A stretch of DNA of 64,000 nt from Syncephalis plumigaleata (taxonomy: Eukaryota > Zoopagomycota > Zoopagomycetes > Zoopagales > Piptocephalidaceae): the NCBI GenBank assembly GCA_025201365.1, contig JAIXMF010000007.1:310001-374000 (forward strand). The letters are read 5' to 3'. The notes below the pieces were generated by a model, which did not search any database, was not told the DNA's origin, and worked only from the letters and a program-made list of their open reading frames with translations. Each line of letters begins with the position of its first letter. Position 1 is the stretch's first letter. This document shows positions 45,787 through 57,275 of the stretch, piece by piece. The position numbers and the translations under genes were made by a program.

Positions 45787-48700
45787 ATGGTATGTAATGT
45801 ATAACTGACCACAGTATAGTAATCGAAAAGCGACTAATACGCTATATGCTAGGAAACACAAGAATTGCGACAAAGGGTCAACGATAGCGTATCCAATGTC
45901 TCGCATAATGCGGCCACTCCAAAGCAAATAGGCGGCCCACCGGCAGAAGGTGCCAGTTTACTAAAGCAACTGTATATTATGCTGAAGCGTAACTTTACAT
46001 TGCTGGTGAGTTGTCATAACTGCATATCTATCTATCTATCTATCTATCTAATACTAATAATAATGATATCCAGTTACGCTATCGTAAATCCACTTTATTG
46101 CAGATAATAATTGCACCACTACTTCTACAACTGATGCTATTCGCCCTTCAGAAGATTGATAATTATCGACAAGGACTAGGTGACAGTCATCCTAGTACAT
46201 CCTTAATGGGCGGTGTCATGCAATGTCAGGGCAAACGATTAGGTGACCCGTGTATCAGTCTACTCTACACGCCAGACAACGAGCAAACACGCCAGATACT
46301 AGGTCAATTTGCTGCTAAGAATAAAGAGCGTACCGGTCAGTTATGGCCAGTTGAATCAACATCAATAGGTAATTGCATTCATTTGTAAATAGATCGATAT
46401 ACATATACATATACATATATATTGATAATAAATATACTAGATCTCAACGAGATGCCCAAGGGAGTCAAGGGAATGGTACCAGTTAGCAATGCCGAGTTCA
46501 TCTATCAATATGCACTTAGGCATCCTAACGTTACGTCATTCGGTAAGTGATTTTTGTGGATTCAAAATAAGGATGATATACTAATCAACGTGTCCATTAT
46601 TACATCATACATATATCTCGTCATACATACATTAGGCATTGAGTTTAACATTCTACCTGGTCCACCGGCCAATTACCGTTATCAGTTGTGGTATAATAAT
46701 ACACTTTACAATGATGATAACAACGGTTATAACACACAAATTCATCGATTAATGCGTGGTATTGATGAGGCTATCAGTAAGTGTACTCCTCTAACAAGCA
46801 GTAACTTTATATTAAACTATATACACACATGTCCATTCCAGTTAGTACGGTGAACAACAATGATCCAGCTGATATTAAGGTGTCCACCAAATCATGGCCT
46901 GTTGTTCCTACTGACGGGGAGAACGAGCAGTTAATATCGAGATTCGGTGTTATGTTCTCATTTTGTACGGAAATGATCATCTTTATCGCATCGTTGAATA
47001 TGATTGTCACGGAGAAGGAGCATAAACTACGTGAAAGCATGGCAATGATGGGTTTGAATGTAAGTTGGAGGCGATCATTTGTATGATAGACTACTATTTG
47101 CTAAGCATTACTAAATGGTCATTATCATTGTTAGGCTGAGATATACTGGTTAAGCTGGTTTCTAGCCTATGCCGTCCCCGTAATCATTTGTGCCATTGTC
47201 ACTTGTTTATTAGGTTTAGCATTTGGATTTGAAGTGTATAACTACACTAATTTTGGAGTAAGTTGAATGATCTCTCTGTCTTTATTAATGACGATCTAAT
47301 GAACGAATCCCTCTTTCATCCTAGGTGCTTGTCATTACATTTATACTATTTGGCATGGCCATGCTTAGTCTGGGCTTTTTCCTTTCCACCTTAGTGCGTC
47401 GTGTTCGTGTGGCAGATATCCTTTTTTATGAATAGACTAGTGCGATCATATCTCGATTAGTATATGCACATACATGTGTCGATAGATAGCCTTAACCCTT
47501 CTATACTGATCGGTGGTATATTCATCTTTCTGATAGGTCTACTATTTGAATCGTTGGTATTCTCCAACGCGGCAATCGGCTACATATGGTGGCAGCGAAC
47601 CACTACTCCTCGAGCACGTCAAGGTAATTGGTTATCAATCATCATGCTTATTGATTAGTCGCTTATCTCTTTATTTCTTTCTTTATATCATGTAGCATTG
47701 GTGATTCTTCCATTCTTTAACTTTGGTAAAATATATCTCGACATCTCGCGTTACACGGCAGGCATTCGTAATCCCATCACTGGTGTATACACCGAAGGAG
47801 TTGGTATGGTATTAACGTTGTACATAATGGATGTATGCTAACATTCTTTATTAAGGATTCTCCTGGTCTACCCTATACAAGAATATACCATCTGATATAT
47901 CTTTCGTAAATGGGAGTACAGTTCCTGCACCGGTCTACTCGTGGTATATGCTATTAATGAACATCGGTGTCTACCTTTTGGCTACATGGTGAGTGTCTGC
48001 ACACGTCAATATACATAGCTAACATGGTATGTGCCTATTAGGTATTTCGATAAAGTTATCCCAAGTGAATTCGGTCAACGACGACCACTATGGTTCTTCC
48101 TAATGCCATCCTATTGGGGATTGACGCATCGTTCAGCGGGACAAATCGATCATTCCTTGTTGAAACCGGCGCAAGAAAGTATTGAGGTAAGCGATGATAT
48201 GCCACCAGCTAATGAATATCTACTCATCCTTTTTGTATATAGAATGAAGATGAAGATGTACGACTAGAACGTACGATTGCTACCGACCTATGTAGGTGTA
48301 TTTTGAATTGCGATTTATCCCTTACTGCCATTTACTTACTATGGAAATGATTAGCCATTGCTTCAGCGATACGTGTACTAGGACTACGCAAATTGTATCA
48401 TAATAGTTTGTTTAGAAGATCATCTAAAGACAAAGTAGCCGTACAAAACTTGTCATTAGCATTACGTGAAGGTGAACTGTAAGTTGTTATCCACATCATA
48501 CATAGTTGTAGTTGCTCATTTGTATGCATATATGCATATATGCATCTACATAGATTTGCTTTATTAGGTCAGAATGGTGCGGGTAAAAGTACCACCATGA
48601 ATATTCTATCAGGTAACTCTACTCGTATGATAGTTGTCATTTCTACTATCATCATTATTACGATCATTGAATATAATAACTAATATTTGAATGCACTAGG

Positions 48701-49799
48701 ATTGACACCACCTACTCGAGGTGATGCTTATGTCTATGGATTTAGTGTACGGCATCAAATGTCGCAAATACGACGTATCCTTGGTGTTTGCCCGCAGGTT
48801 AGTTAATATTAACATGTCAATGACTAATAGAATGATCTATTAATGCTAATCATGTCATTGTTATAATACAGCATGATTTGCTATTCAATGATCTATCAGC
48901 AGTCGAGCATATTGCACTCTATGCCGGACTTAAGGGTGTACCTAATGCTGACATTCATGCTCTAACTGAGGAACGACTTCAAGCCGTACGCTTATGGGAG
49001 GTACGCCATAAACCAGCACGTACTTATAGCGGTGGTATGAAACGTCGTCTTAGCGTTATTATAGCCACACTCGGTGATCCAAAGGTGATCTTCCTCGATG
49101 AACCCACCACCGGTAAGTTTAGACGCGAGCATTTATCGTGACATTAATCGTGTATGACTTCTTCTTAGGTATGGATCCAGTGAATCGTCGTCATGTTTGG
49201 CGATTTCTCGAGTCATTTAAGCAAGGTCGAATTATCATTCTGGTAAGGATGAAATACATAGCGTGTATACATATCGATATTAATCCTATGCAAAATACTA
49301 TTCTAATGGTTAGACAACTCACTCAATGGAAGAAGCCGATGTATTGGGCGATAGAATTGCCATTATGGCACTGGGTAAACTACGGTAATATTGCGATAAT
49401 GTCATGTATAATACTATCATGTAATTAACTAAATGTAACTCGATTATTAGCGCGTTGGGTACATCCATTCATTTGAAGAATCGATTTGGTTTCGGTTATC
49501 GAATCACTCTGGTGGTTGAACCTCATGACGCCGATAGTGTACACCATGACATACAGGAGCGTATGCCAGGTGTCGTTCTAGCCGACAATTCTGCCGGTGC
49601 CCTTATCTATCAGTGTTCACCTCGTGAGATGCCTCGTATGCCAGAGTTCCTTCGCTATTTAGAGTCGAGAACTAATCCGCTCATTCGTTCATGGGGTGTA
49701 TCGCAGACCACACTCGAGGAAGTGTTCCTACTATTGGTGCGACAAGCAATGGAGGAAGCCAAGACTGGCACGCAAATTGAGGATAACAAACGTAAATAA
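45787..49799 (+). CDS. ABCA-type half ABC transporter
   Basis: Twenty exons close in frame to 897 aa. Exons: 45787-45789, 45853-46005, 46074-46368, 46441-46542, 46636-46776, 46842-47059, 47135-47257, 47325-47415, 47507-47623, 47696-47803, 47856-47988, 48042-48186, 48243-48291, 48355-48478, 48554-48612, 48700-48797, 48872-49112, 49169-49242, 49314-49384 and 49451-49799. It has a first membrane helix, a large lumenal loop, and a membrane block with the ABCA-type [15 protein letters not shown]. One nucleotide-binding domain follows: Walker [13 protein letters not shown]-type Q-loop VCPQHDLLF, signature YSGGMKRR, Walker B VIFLDEPT and switch [13 protein letters not shown] proteins move lipids; a half transporter should dimerise. 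The first exon is only an ATG (inference). The eighth intron is AT-AC, U12-type. Confidence 0.87.
47416..47506 (+). other. U12-type AT-AC intron
   Basis: The 91-nt intron starts ATATCCTTTT, the consensus U12 5' splice site. It ends in AC (CTATAC), with the U12 branch sequence CCTTAAC at 47490-47496, about 11 nt before the 3' splice site. Only these borders keep the frame: ...VRVA joins [11 protein letters not shown] in a membrane helix. A GT-AG alternative leads to a stop in the preceding exon. Confidence 0.85.
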
Positions 49800-49970
49800 T
49801 AAATAGTTAGTGATATGTTTAATAGTGATAGTAATGCATATAATGATATTCATTTTTATTATGAAATAATGATTCTAATTTACTACGTAGTTATACTGAT
49901 GTAATAGTATGTGACAGTTCAAGCAATTCACTTGCTAGCATTAGACTAGCAAGATTAGAGGCAATACTAT

Positions 49971-52900
49971 TTATAATTCCATATTTGGTGTAGGTAACAT
50001 TGGTGATTGAATATCAGACTCATTATCATTGTTATCCTCAGCGGTAATATCTATTAGTAGTCCTGTTTGTGATGAGCTACGCTTTGATGATAATGCATCT
50101 GCATTCGCATTATTGTTGCCGTCGTCATCGTTGCCATTATCCTTCTTGTGCTCCTCTTTTTCTTTATCTAATAGTTCATTTGCTACATTATCATCAATCT
50201 CTTCCTCTTCCTCTTCTTCCTCTGTTTCTTCCTCCTCTTCGCTTTCTTCCTTCTTTTTAGGTGGCAAACACCAAGCAGCCATGGATCCCAAGAAATCAAC
50301 ATAACCGGCATAGTCTAGACTTGCTTCGTCGACACCCTCTTGACCGCGATAGAATACAACGCCGTAATACTTGTCGTAGACAGATGCCAATGCCTCCTTA
50401 CTTAATCGACTTTCTATCTTCAAGTTACGCAGATAGCTTCGCTTCGTGAAAGACTCGATACTATGGATCACTTGTGATTGTAGCATGCCACGTAATTCGA
50501 CAACATACTCGTTGGTAACATTCGAAAAGTCTTGATAAGCAATACGCATCAAATGATGGAATTGAGTCAGTGATCGCGTCTTACTATCCTCGCTCTTAGG
50601 GTAGACACGTTCATCCAAACGAGTGAAATATTCCTTGAAGATGGCAATAAATGCACCATCATCCGATGCTTCTAGAATGGCCTCACCGTTCACCTTCAAC
50701 AATGCTAACAAGTAGGTTATAAATGATTGCTAACATTTAACGTGATAATGACACTTACCCAAACTATATAGCATCGATATGTTTCGATGAAATGGTCATT
50801 ATTCGTTAGTATATGCAAAGTGAAACTAAACTAAATCAATAATGCTTACCCAACCTGGAATAGAATTCTAGGACCTTGCAAGAAGAAGCAATCGAGTACG
50901 CGGAATGCAAATCGTAAAGGCATCGAATTAAGGAATAGACTAAGGAACCATGGTAGTGATGCTACAGAAACCTGAATATCCTTGCGTTTAAAGTAGTCAT
51001 CCAATACAGGCATCGTCTCCTGTACTAGTCGTTCGAATACCGCTTGATCCAATAGTGCGCCATACATTGAAGTACTAAACAATTATTGCATATACTCGTT
51101 TAATTCTCGAATATTGCAAATATATGCACATATATATATATATATATATCAACTTACCTGTAATAGCCAGGTAATAAATGCTCACAAATGACGTTTAACG
51201 TCCAAAATGCTTGCTCTTCACTCATATAACTAGTATTCAATGGTTGTTAGTTTCTCATCCATTATTAGATATATATATATATATATATGTAGCATTTACA
51301 TTAACAAAGCTGACACTACAATATTCATTGCTTGACAGTAGCCTAGTTTCGGATTCTTCCAAGCGTACGCCACAAGCACGCGACGTAATGTCTCGATACC
51401 CTCGGGTGATTGATAGGCCGGGTATTCCGGTAATGATCTAAGTGGAGCATTTATTAGGCATTTATTCGATATATCTATTCAGTAGTATTGCTTACCGATT
51501 TAGATCCTTTTCAATCTCTTCGATAGATAGCGACATAACACCTTCATGATCTTTGAGCAATTGTTCAAATTGATCCGGATACATGCATCGATAGAACATG
51601 GCACCGCAGCATAACTCCCATATTTCACCGCGTAACTGATTTGGCAGGCCAATTCGTACGAGTCTTGAGAATGAACTCTCACGCACGGCAGTTAGATTTC
51701 GTCCATAATCTAATTGAGAAGAGAGGTTAGTCATGACAGCAATAGTGAACATTGATTATTTACCAGTAAGATACTTCTTCCAATGATCTAGTTTAGCTGT
51801 ATTCTTATTTCTATAATCATTGTAATGTCTATTAGCTAATAGGATGATGCATTTAGTAACAAGCATTGCTCACTTCTTGCCACTACTCAATACGCCCTTC
51901 TCTTCGGGATAACCGTGTACAACACCAAGTCCATTGAGCAGTGGTGTTTTATGATCGGCGAGTAGTGATTCCGAATAACATGTTTCTAGGAAGGGACGCA
52001 ATGACTTCATTGTACGTCCACGTCGCTTCAACTGCTCTCTAAATGCAGTGCAAAAGTAATCTCCCGTAGACAATGGGCTTTCCAACCGGACAACCACCAT
52101 CATTTGATGCCAATTCGTAATAGCCAATGCAATGGTGTAGGGTAGTGACGACACACGTTCTACACGACGTATACTGAACAATGGTAGTACCCATCGACAA
52201 GCATCTCGTTCCGTTGCGTAGAATGCCAAAAAGTGATCGGATAAATAGGCTTTCCCTTGGAATTCCCTCGGTGAATCCAGGATCAATTGTAGGGTAGCAT
52301 CGGATTCAGAGACAATTCGTTCAGTATTGGGTAGGTTGAATAAACGTTGAAATGACAAGTTACGCGTTCTATCCTCTAATCCCTGGCGTAATGTCCGCTT
52401 ATTACTGTGTCCATGCGGTGAGTCGCTTTCTTCGTCATCACCGCGGAATATTACAACAGAATCTACATCCACCATTTATTATTATTATTTAGCAGTGATA
52501 GCACTAGTCTAGTTACTTACCTGAATGTCCACGTAATAATCGTTCGCTATTGATGTTAATCAATTGGATGAGAGTGTTGAATGTCTAGATACATGTACAT
52601 TACTATTAGTACAATATTCGCTATACACCATCTATATCACTTACATTTTCACGATGAAATAGATTCGAAAAGAAGAACTAGATGACAAGCAGACAAATAG
52701 ATATGTTAGATTCGTGCATTATACTCGTCATCCTAATGAAGCTCACCTCTTTTCCATCGCGTGTAGTCAACACGATAGAATCGGGAACAAGACCTCGTTT
52801 AGACTTTTCCCTACGAACATCCTTGACATCTCTTAGTAGTATTTGTAGTTTTGTTTCTACGCCCAGTATAAAAGCGTAAAAACAAAGCGAATACTCGCTA

Positions 52901-53656
52901 ATGTACATCCATCCTTGATTAACACCTTCATAGGCACATGAATAATCTAGTTGGATTTAATAGATAGATGAATTAGCAGAGGTAATATAGATAGCACGCA
53001 CATAAAGCTCAAGTCATACAATTAACTAATCTCTCGGTATCGGGTATATCAAAGGTACGACGGAATGCACGGGCGGCCGACATGAACTTTGAATCGGGAT
53101 CATCATCCTGACTCTCTGTGTCGTCATCATTACTAATAGTTAGCTATTTCGATGATTTACTATCCATCTCTCATTACCTTCTGCTACTAGTGATTTCACC
53201 TTCGTTAATACATAATTCTCGCGATCCAGTACATTATCCAATTTATTGATTTCTTGTAACATATTATCTAGATGATGATAATAGTAGCAGTGATTAATGA
53301 TATTTCCTTTATATTATAAGGTAGCTAGTCATCGTTCTAATTACCTTCAATCCATTTCCATGGCTTATCAATGGCCGTGCGTGTTTCTGCCAATGCCAAC
53401 ACATACTGAATAAATATGTCAACCTTGAATACTATACGAAATGATGGCTGTTTCGTATCCAAGCTGAACCCGATAATGGTTATTACACTAGTAACAACAA
53501 TAAAAGTCGCTTTACTTACACATTCCGAATAGTACCGAGTACATTGCGTAGCAGTGCATTACTCGACGTTCTCTGCTGTTGCAATACAAATGGGCCCTGT
53601 TCCTCTATCTCGTTCCATAGCTGACCCGTTTCACAGCGTATAGGAGTGGTAAACAT
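49971..53656 (-). CDS. GRAM-TBC Rab GTPase-activating protein lacking the EF-hand C-terminus
   Basis: Fifteen exons close in frame to 920 aa: 53656-53520, 53463-53345, 53267-53178, 53115-53020, 52946-52747, 52677-52645, 52584-52521, 52462-51874, 51810-51764, 51709-51496, 51437-51300, 51229-51158, 51074-50850, 50763-50759 and 50704-49971. Order of parts: an N-terminal region shared with the gene at 57276, GRAM 1, GRAM 2 ([20 protein letters not shown]), then a TBC domain with both catalytic fingers, IEKDLNR (Arg) and LGYCQAMN (Gln). It resembles TBC1D9 and yeast Gyp2/Mdr1, which turn off Rab GTPases. After [20 protein letters not shown] the sequence becomes a Glu-rich tail where the paralogue continues into EF-hands. 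One exon is only 5 nt long. Confidence 0.85.
50759..50763 (-). other. Five-nucleotide micro-exon (TTTGG)
   Basis: It is flanked by acceptor TATATAG and donor GTAAGTG on the minus strand. It supplies the third base of one codon, a Leu codon and the first base of the next, giving FQVGLALLKVN, which aligns with FHIRSLAVLKVN in the paralogue. Skipping it breaks the frame. Confidence 0.7.
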
Positions 53657-54032
53657 GATAGTGGTTGCTTTCTAATTAGTGGACTAAAATAACCAAGCTG
53701 AAAAAGACCGGTAATGTGTTATACACCAAATAATGCCGCTATCTTTAACGACTATGCGTGGAATGCAATAAAGAAGGGGGCACCTATTTAGTTATAAAAG
53801 AAACTGTGATTGCATACGTTTAAGCGGTATCGGTTAATGTCGACAGGTGGATGAGTTTAGAGGAACAACTTGTATGAGACAACGAGATAAGCTTTATTAC
53901 ACCTACATCATGCAGGCACTCACCCACACGAGTACAATCAACGTTAATATGATCTCTATCTAGAAACCTTTTTTCTCTAACGAATACAGATATTCCCTTT
54001 TTTCATTTCTATTTCATTGCAAACACTGTACT
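53657..54032. promoter_or_regulatory. Divergent promoter region
   Basis: The 376 bp between the divergent TBC gene and the helical-protein gene should contain both promoters. A T-rich run (TTTTTTCTCT..CCCTTTTTTC, about 53969-54005) precedes the plus-strand start. No specific operator is identified. Confidence 0.4.
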
Positions 54033-56202
54033 ATGTCAACCGATAATACACCATTGAGACGAGTGTCGCATAAGGCACCAGCACCTTGTATAAGCGACGT
54101 CATTCAAGTATGTGACGATAGTTATTTACGTTTGTACACTGAACCTCATTCAACTAGACGGTCATACAAGCGAATACTCGTAGTGAGCAACTGGTGGAAT
54201 TAGAAACACTACGTCAAAGTATACACGAGAAGCAATATTCGGTCGATGTAATAGTACACGAACTAGCAAGTATACGAGCATTGGTAGGATATTGCAAATT
54301 TATATAGTGCACTGCTATTATTGTTATCGCGTAATAACAATAACAATAACAATAATTAGATTAAATGGTGGTCACGACAAGAGAATAGATTCATCATGCA
54401 GAGTGTCATGAATATACTCTATGTTATATATCAACAGACATCAACTGTAAGTACGACTTGTATAGTAAAATGTTTATTTCAATAGAATAAAAAGACCCAT
54501 GCATGTGCTACAACACTAGATAGAACCGTTTATTGCACCGTATCTTGAATTACTGGAACACACTTGCGATACTAGCTATTTAACGCAAGATACATCTAGT
54601 ACACGTGCATTGCCAACAAAAGTAGACCATCAAGAATGTTTACTGCATTTCATTTACGTCCTGTTACGCGATATACGACGACAAGTGAAGCGAGCATCCA
54701 ATTCCGATAGTAGTATTGCCATGCATCGACCATTACTTGTATGGGTGGCACAACATGTCAATAGTTGGTCGGAAAGTGTTGACATTAAGGTAATGCACAC
54801 ACGTAAACGTATAATAGTTAGACATACTAATTGATCAAATATAGGGACAAACACGTATGGCATTATTGGCCATTTTAGCCGAATGGATTCGATTACAGGG
54901 AAAATATTCTCTTACAATGGATGAACCAGTTGTTGTTGAGCAAATTACGCATATCATGGTATGTACTATATATACATAGGTGTTGATTAAACCATTGCAA
55001 ATGGTCTAATAATAATGTAGCAATTCACCGCACAGGCTTATCGCGATGAGGCAGACTTTTCCGCTTACCATCGTTTGCTAGATCTTCTTACGACCATTCT
55101 AAAAGATACATCTATCAAGTTAACAGTAAGGAGCTACAAGCTATTTGATATATATATATACACGACATGTATACTCATTGATTATAGAGAAATGTTGTAT
55201 CAACAATACATGTTATAGCAAATGCTTTTCATTTTAATGAATGGGAAAGCAACGACGAAGATAATAATTATAATTGTAATCGAATGCTTGATGATCAATC
55301 GGATTTCTGCTTCGATAACGAAACACGTCAATGGCCACCCATCTCTCTAATGAGGCGGTTAGTTTTAGCTTTCTTGTATTACATTAATCATCCTACATTA
55401 CACCAAATGTTAATGAATACTGAAGGCAACTATCCGCATATTAGTAACAATAAGGTGTGTCGCATAATGCACTTATTATTAACTAATAATAATAATGATA
55501 ATAATGCGTACATGTCATATTACTGATAGACACAAGTAACATCTACAATTGAAACAACAGGTAAGCTAGCATAACATATGCTCCATTGTTTACTACCTCC
55601 TCTAACACCTTGTCAATAAGACGATCCAACCTATTTTATCAAAGGCAAGTCATCAATGGGACGTTTATTTCGCTATATTAAGTATTGTATTAGTACTAGT
55701 AAAACATGTCACTGTGTTACAAGCCATGTTCTCCAAGGTGCACCTGTATTTTTCGGCCGATGATCGACAACTATTCACATGTTATCGTTTACTTGTAGAA
55801 TGGCATCACTTTTACTACCATTCCATGAGCATGTCCATACCCGATAACATGAAGCACGAGTCATCCTATTATTATTATCATTATCAACTCAATATAATGG
55901 ATCAACGACCTATCGACCTATTCGCTTCTTTGATGCAAAGTATCAGCTGGGATATTGGACTGTTACTCGATTGGACAACCTCCTCTGAAACACGCGAGGA
56001 ATGCCTTGTTTTTATGACTGCCGTATACAACAATTTCACTCATTATTCTATTGACGACAACAATGATCATATAATGGAGGTACAACAAACAAAGCATGCT
56101 CTAATTGATCTACAACAAAAACTATATACTGCTCTAAAATACAAAGCAGTTCCCTATCATTCTGATCTAAGCAAGTTGCTCAATTTTACCATACCTAACT
56201 AA
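54033..56202 (+). CDS. All-helical protein, possible Lines (LINS1) family member
   Basis: Exons read as 54033-54107, 54158-54283, 54360-54446, 54520-54789, 54845-54958, 55021-55125, 55188-55454 and 55621-56202, all in phase. The protein (about 540 aa) is almost entirely predicted helix with hydrophobic repeats, as in armadillo-like folds: FIMQSVMNILYVIYQQ, HFIYVLLRDIRRQVKR, MALLAILAEWIRLQGKY. Near the C-terminus, DIGLLLDWTTSSETREECL resembles the Lines C-terminal motif (DWL..SSETxxLxY). Lines proteins have poorly defined roles, and Drosophila lines acts in developmental signalling. The family call is weak; the gene structure is solid. It lies head to head with the TBC gene. Confidence 0.5.
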
Positions 56203-57275
56203 TAGATAGATAAATAGGTGGTAACGAAAGCTCTTTACTCAATAATGGCAGTAACTCGATTTGTTGTTTCTACTGAACATGGTTCCAAATGTAGTAGAAA
56301 CGGAGTGTGCACTAAACAATAACCAGCCATTCAAACGAATTCTCCTTGTTGTAGTCACTCTGAAACACTCGATGATACACAATGGATCCAATGTAACCGG
56401 TCCAGCAATGTAATGATAGCAATTTATATGTATTTTTTTACTTTTTCACTAGTAATAAATGGTATCCATTACTCCTTTTTCCCTATTGTTAATGGTGTAT
56501 GTCTCAGTGCTAATACTGTTCTCTCTCGCTCTCTTTTTTTCGTCCTCTTCTCCTTTACTATTCTATCCTATTTATCTATCTCCCTCTTCATTTCGTTTCA
56601 ATTCTCCTCTCTTCTCTTCTCTTTACTCTTTGCCTGTTTCTTTCGTTACTGCTTTATTGCTAGCCATACGTGATTACGCTCTAGTTGTTGTTGGTATACC
56701 ACCGTATTTACATTCGTCATAGGTTGACGATTTGTAAAGCATACATAATATTGTATTTGTTACGGACAATAAATTGTCTTGGTGAATGCCGCAATAGCTC
56801 CGACACTAACTTTAAACAAACCACACAATATAAAGCGACTTCCTTCACTAGTTGGTGTAGTGAATTATTATTATTATTATTATTCCACTTACTCTTTATC
56901 TTTATATATACTCTTTCTATCGTGGTTTGTTTATTGCGGCGTTTTTTGCATTAGTATCAAGTAGTCAAGCGTATAATCGAGATACGAGACAGGCCAACTC
57001 GCCTTAACCACTTTGGCCATAGTCTATACGTTCGTATATCGTTCTACCTTTTCTCTTTCTCTCTTTCTCTCTTTCTCTCTCTCTTCCTTTCTCTCTCTCT
57101 ATTTCGTTGTTCAATCCCATAGCATATAAGTAGTCATTACTTGTACTGGTTGTTGCTACCTACCTATGTACCAGTGATTAATTATACTGGATTCGTTACA
57201 TAATATCACTATTACTACTATATTATTACGCTATTATTACATTATTTACTACTACTACTATTATTATTGAACACT
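56203..57275. other. Intergenic region with pyrimidine-rich leader
   Basis: 1.07 kb, no gene. Strong CT-rich tracts at 56519-56620 and 57046-57105 (TTTCTCTCTTTCTCTCTTTC) lie upstream of the Rab-GAP start, a pattern seen before other plus-strand genes here. Confidence 0.5.

Noticed and set aside
48770-48790. GTATCCTTGG, resembling a U12-type donor
   Set aside because: It lies in the conserved nucleotide-binding domain (RRILGVCPQ) and must be coding.
50029-50304. Plus-strand Ser-rich open frame
   Set aside because: It is the antisense of the Glu-rich tail of the Rab-GAP; simple-sequence shadow.
53115-53160. Acceptor TTAG at about 53145 for the fourth exon of the minus-strand Rab-GAP
   Set aside because: It gives the wrong phase and sits too close to the branch-like CTAAC; the CACAG acceptor before 53115 keeps the frame.
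55530-55560. Possible extra 31-nt exon in the helical-protein gene
   Set aside because: Including it breaks the phase, while direct joining of 55454 to 55621 keeps it.
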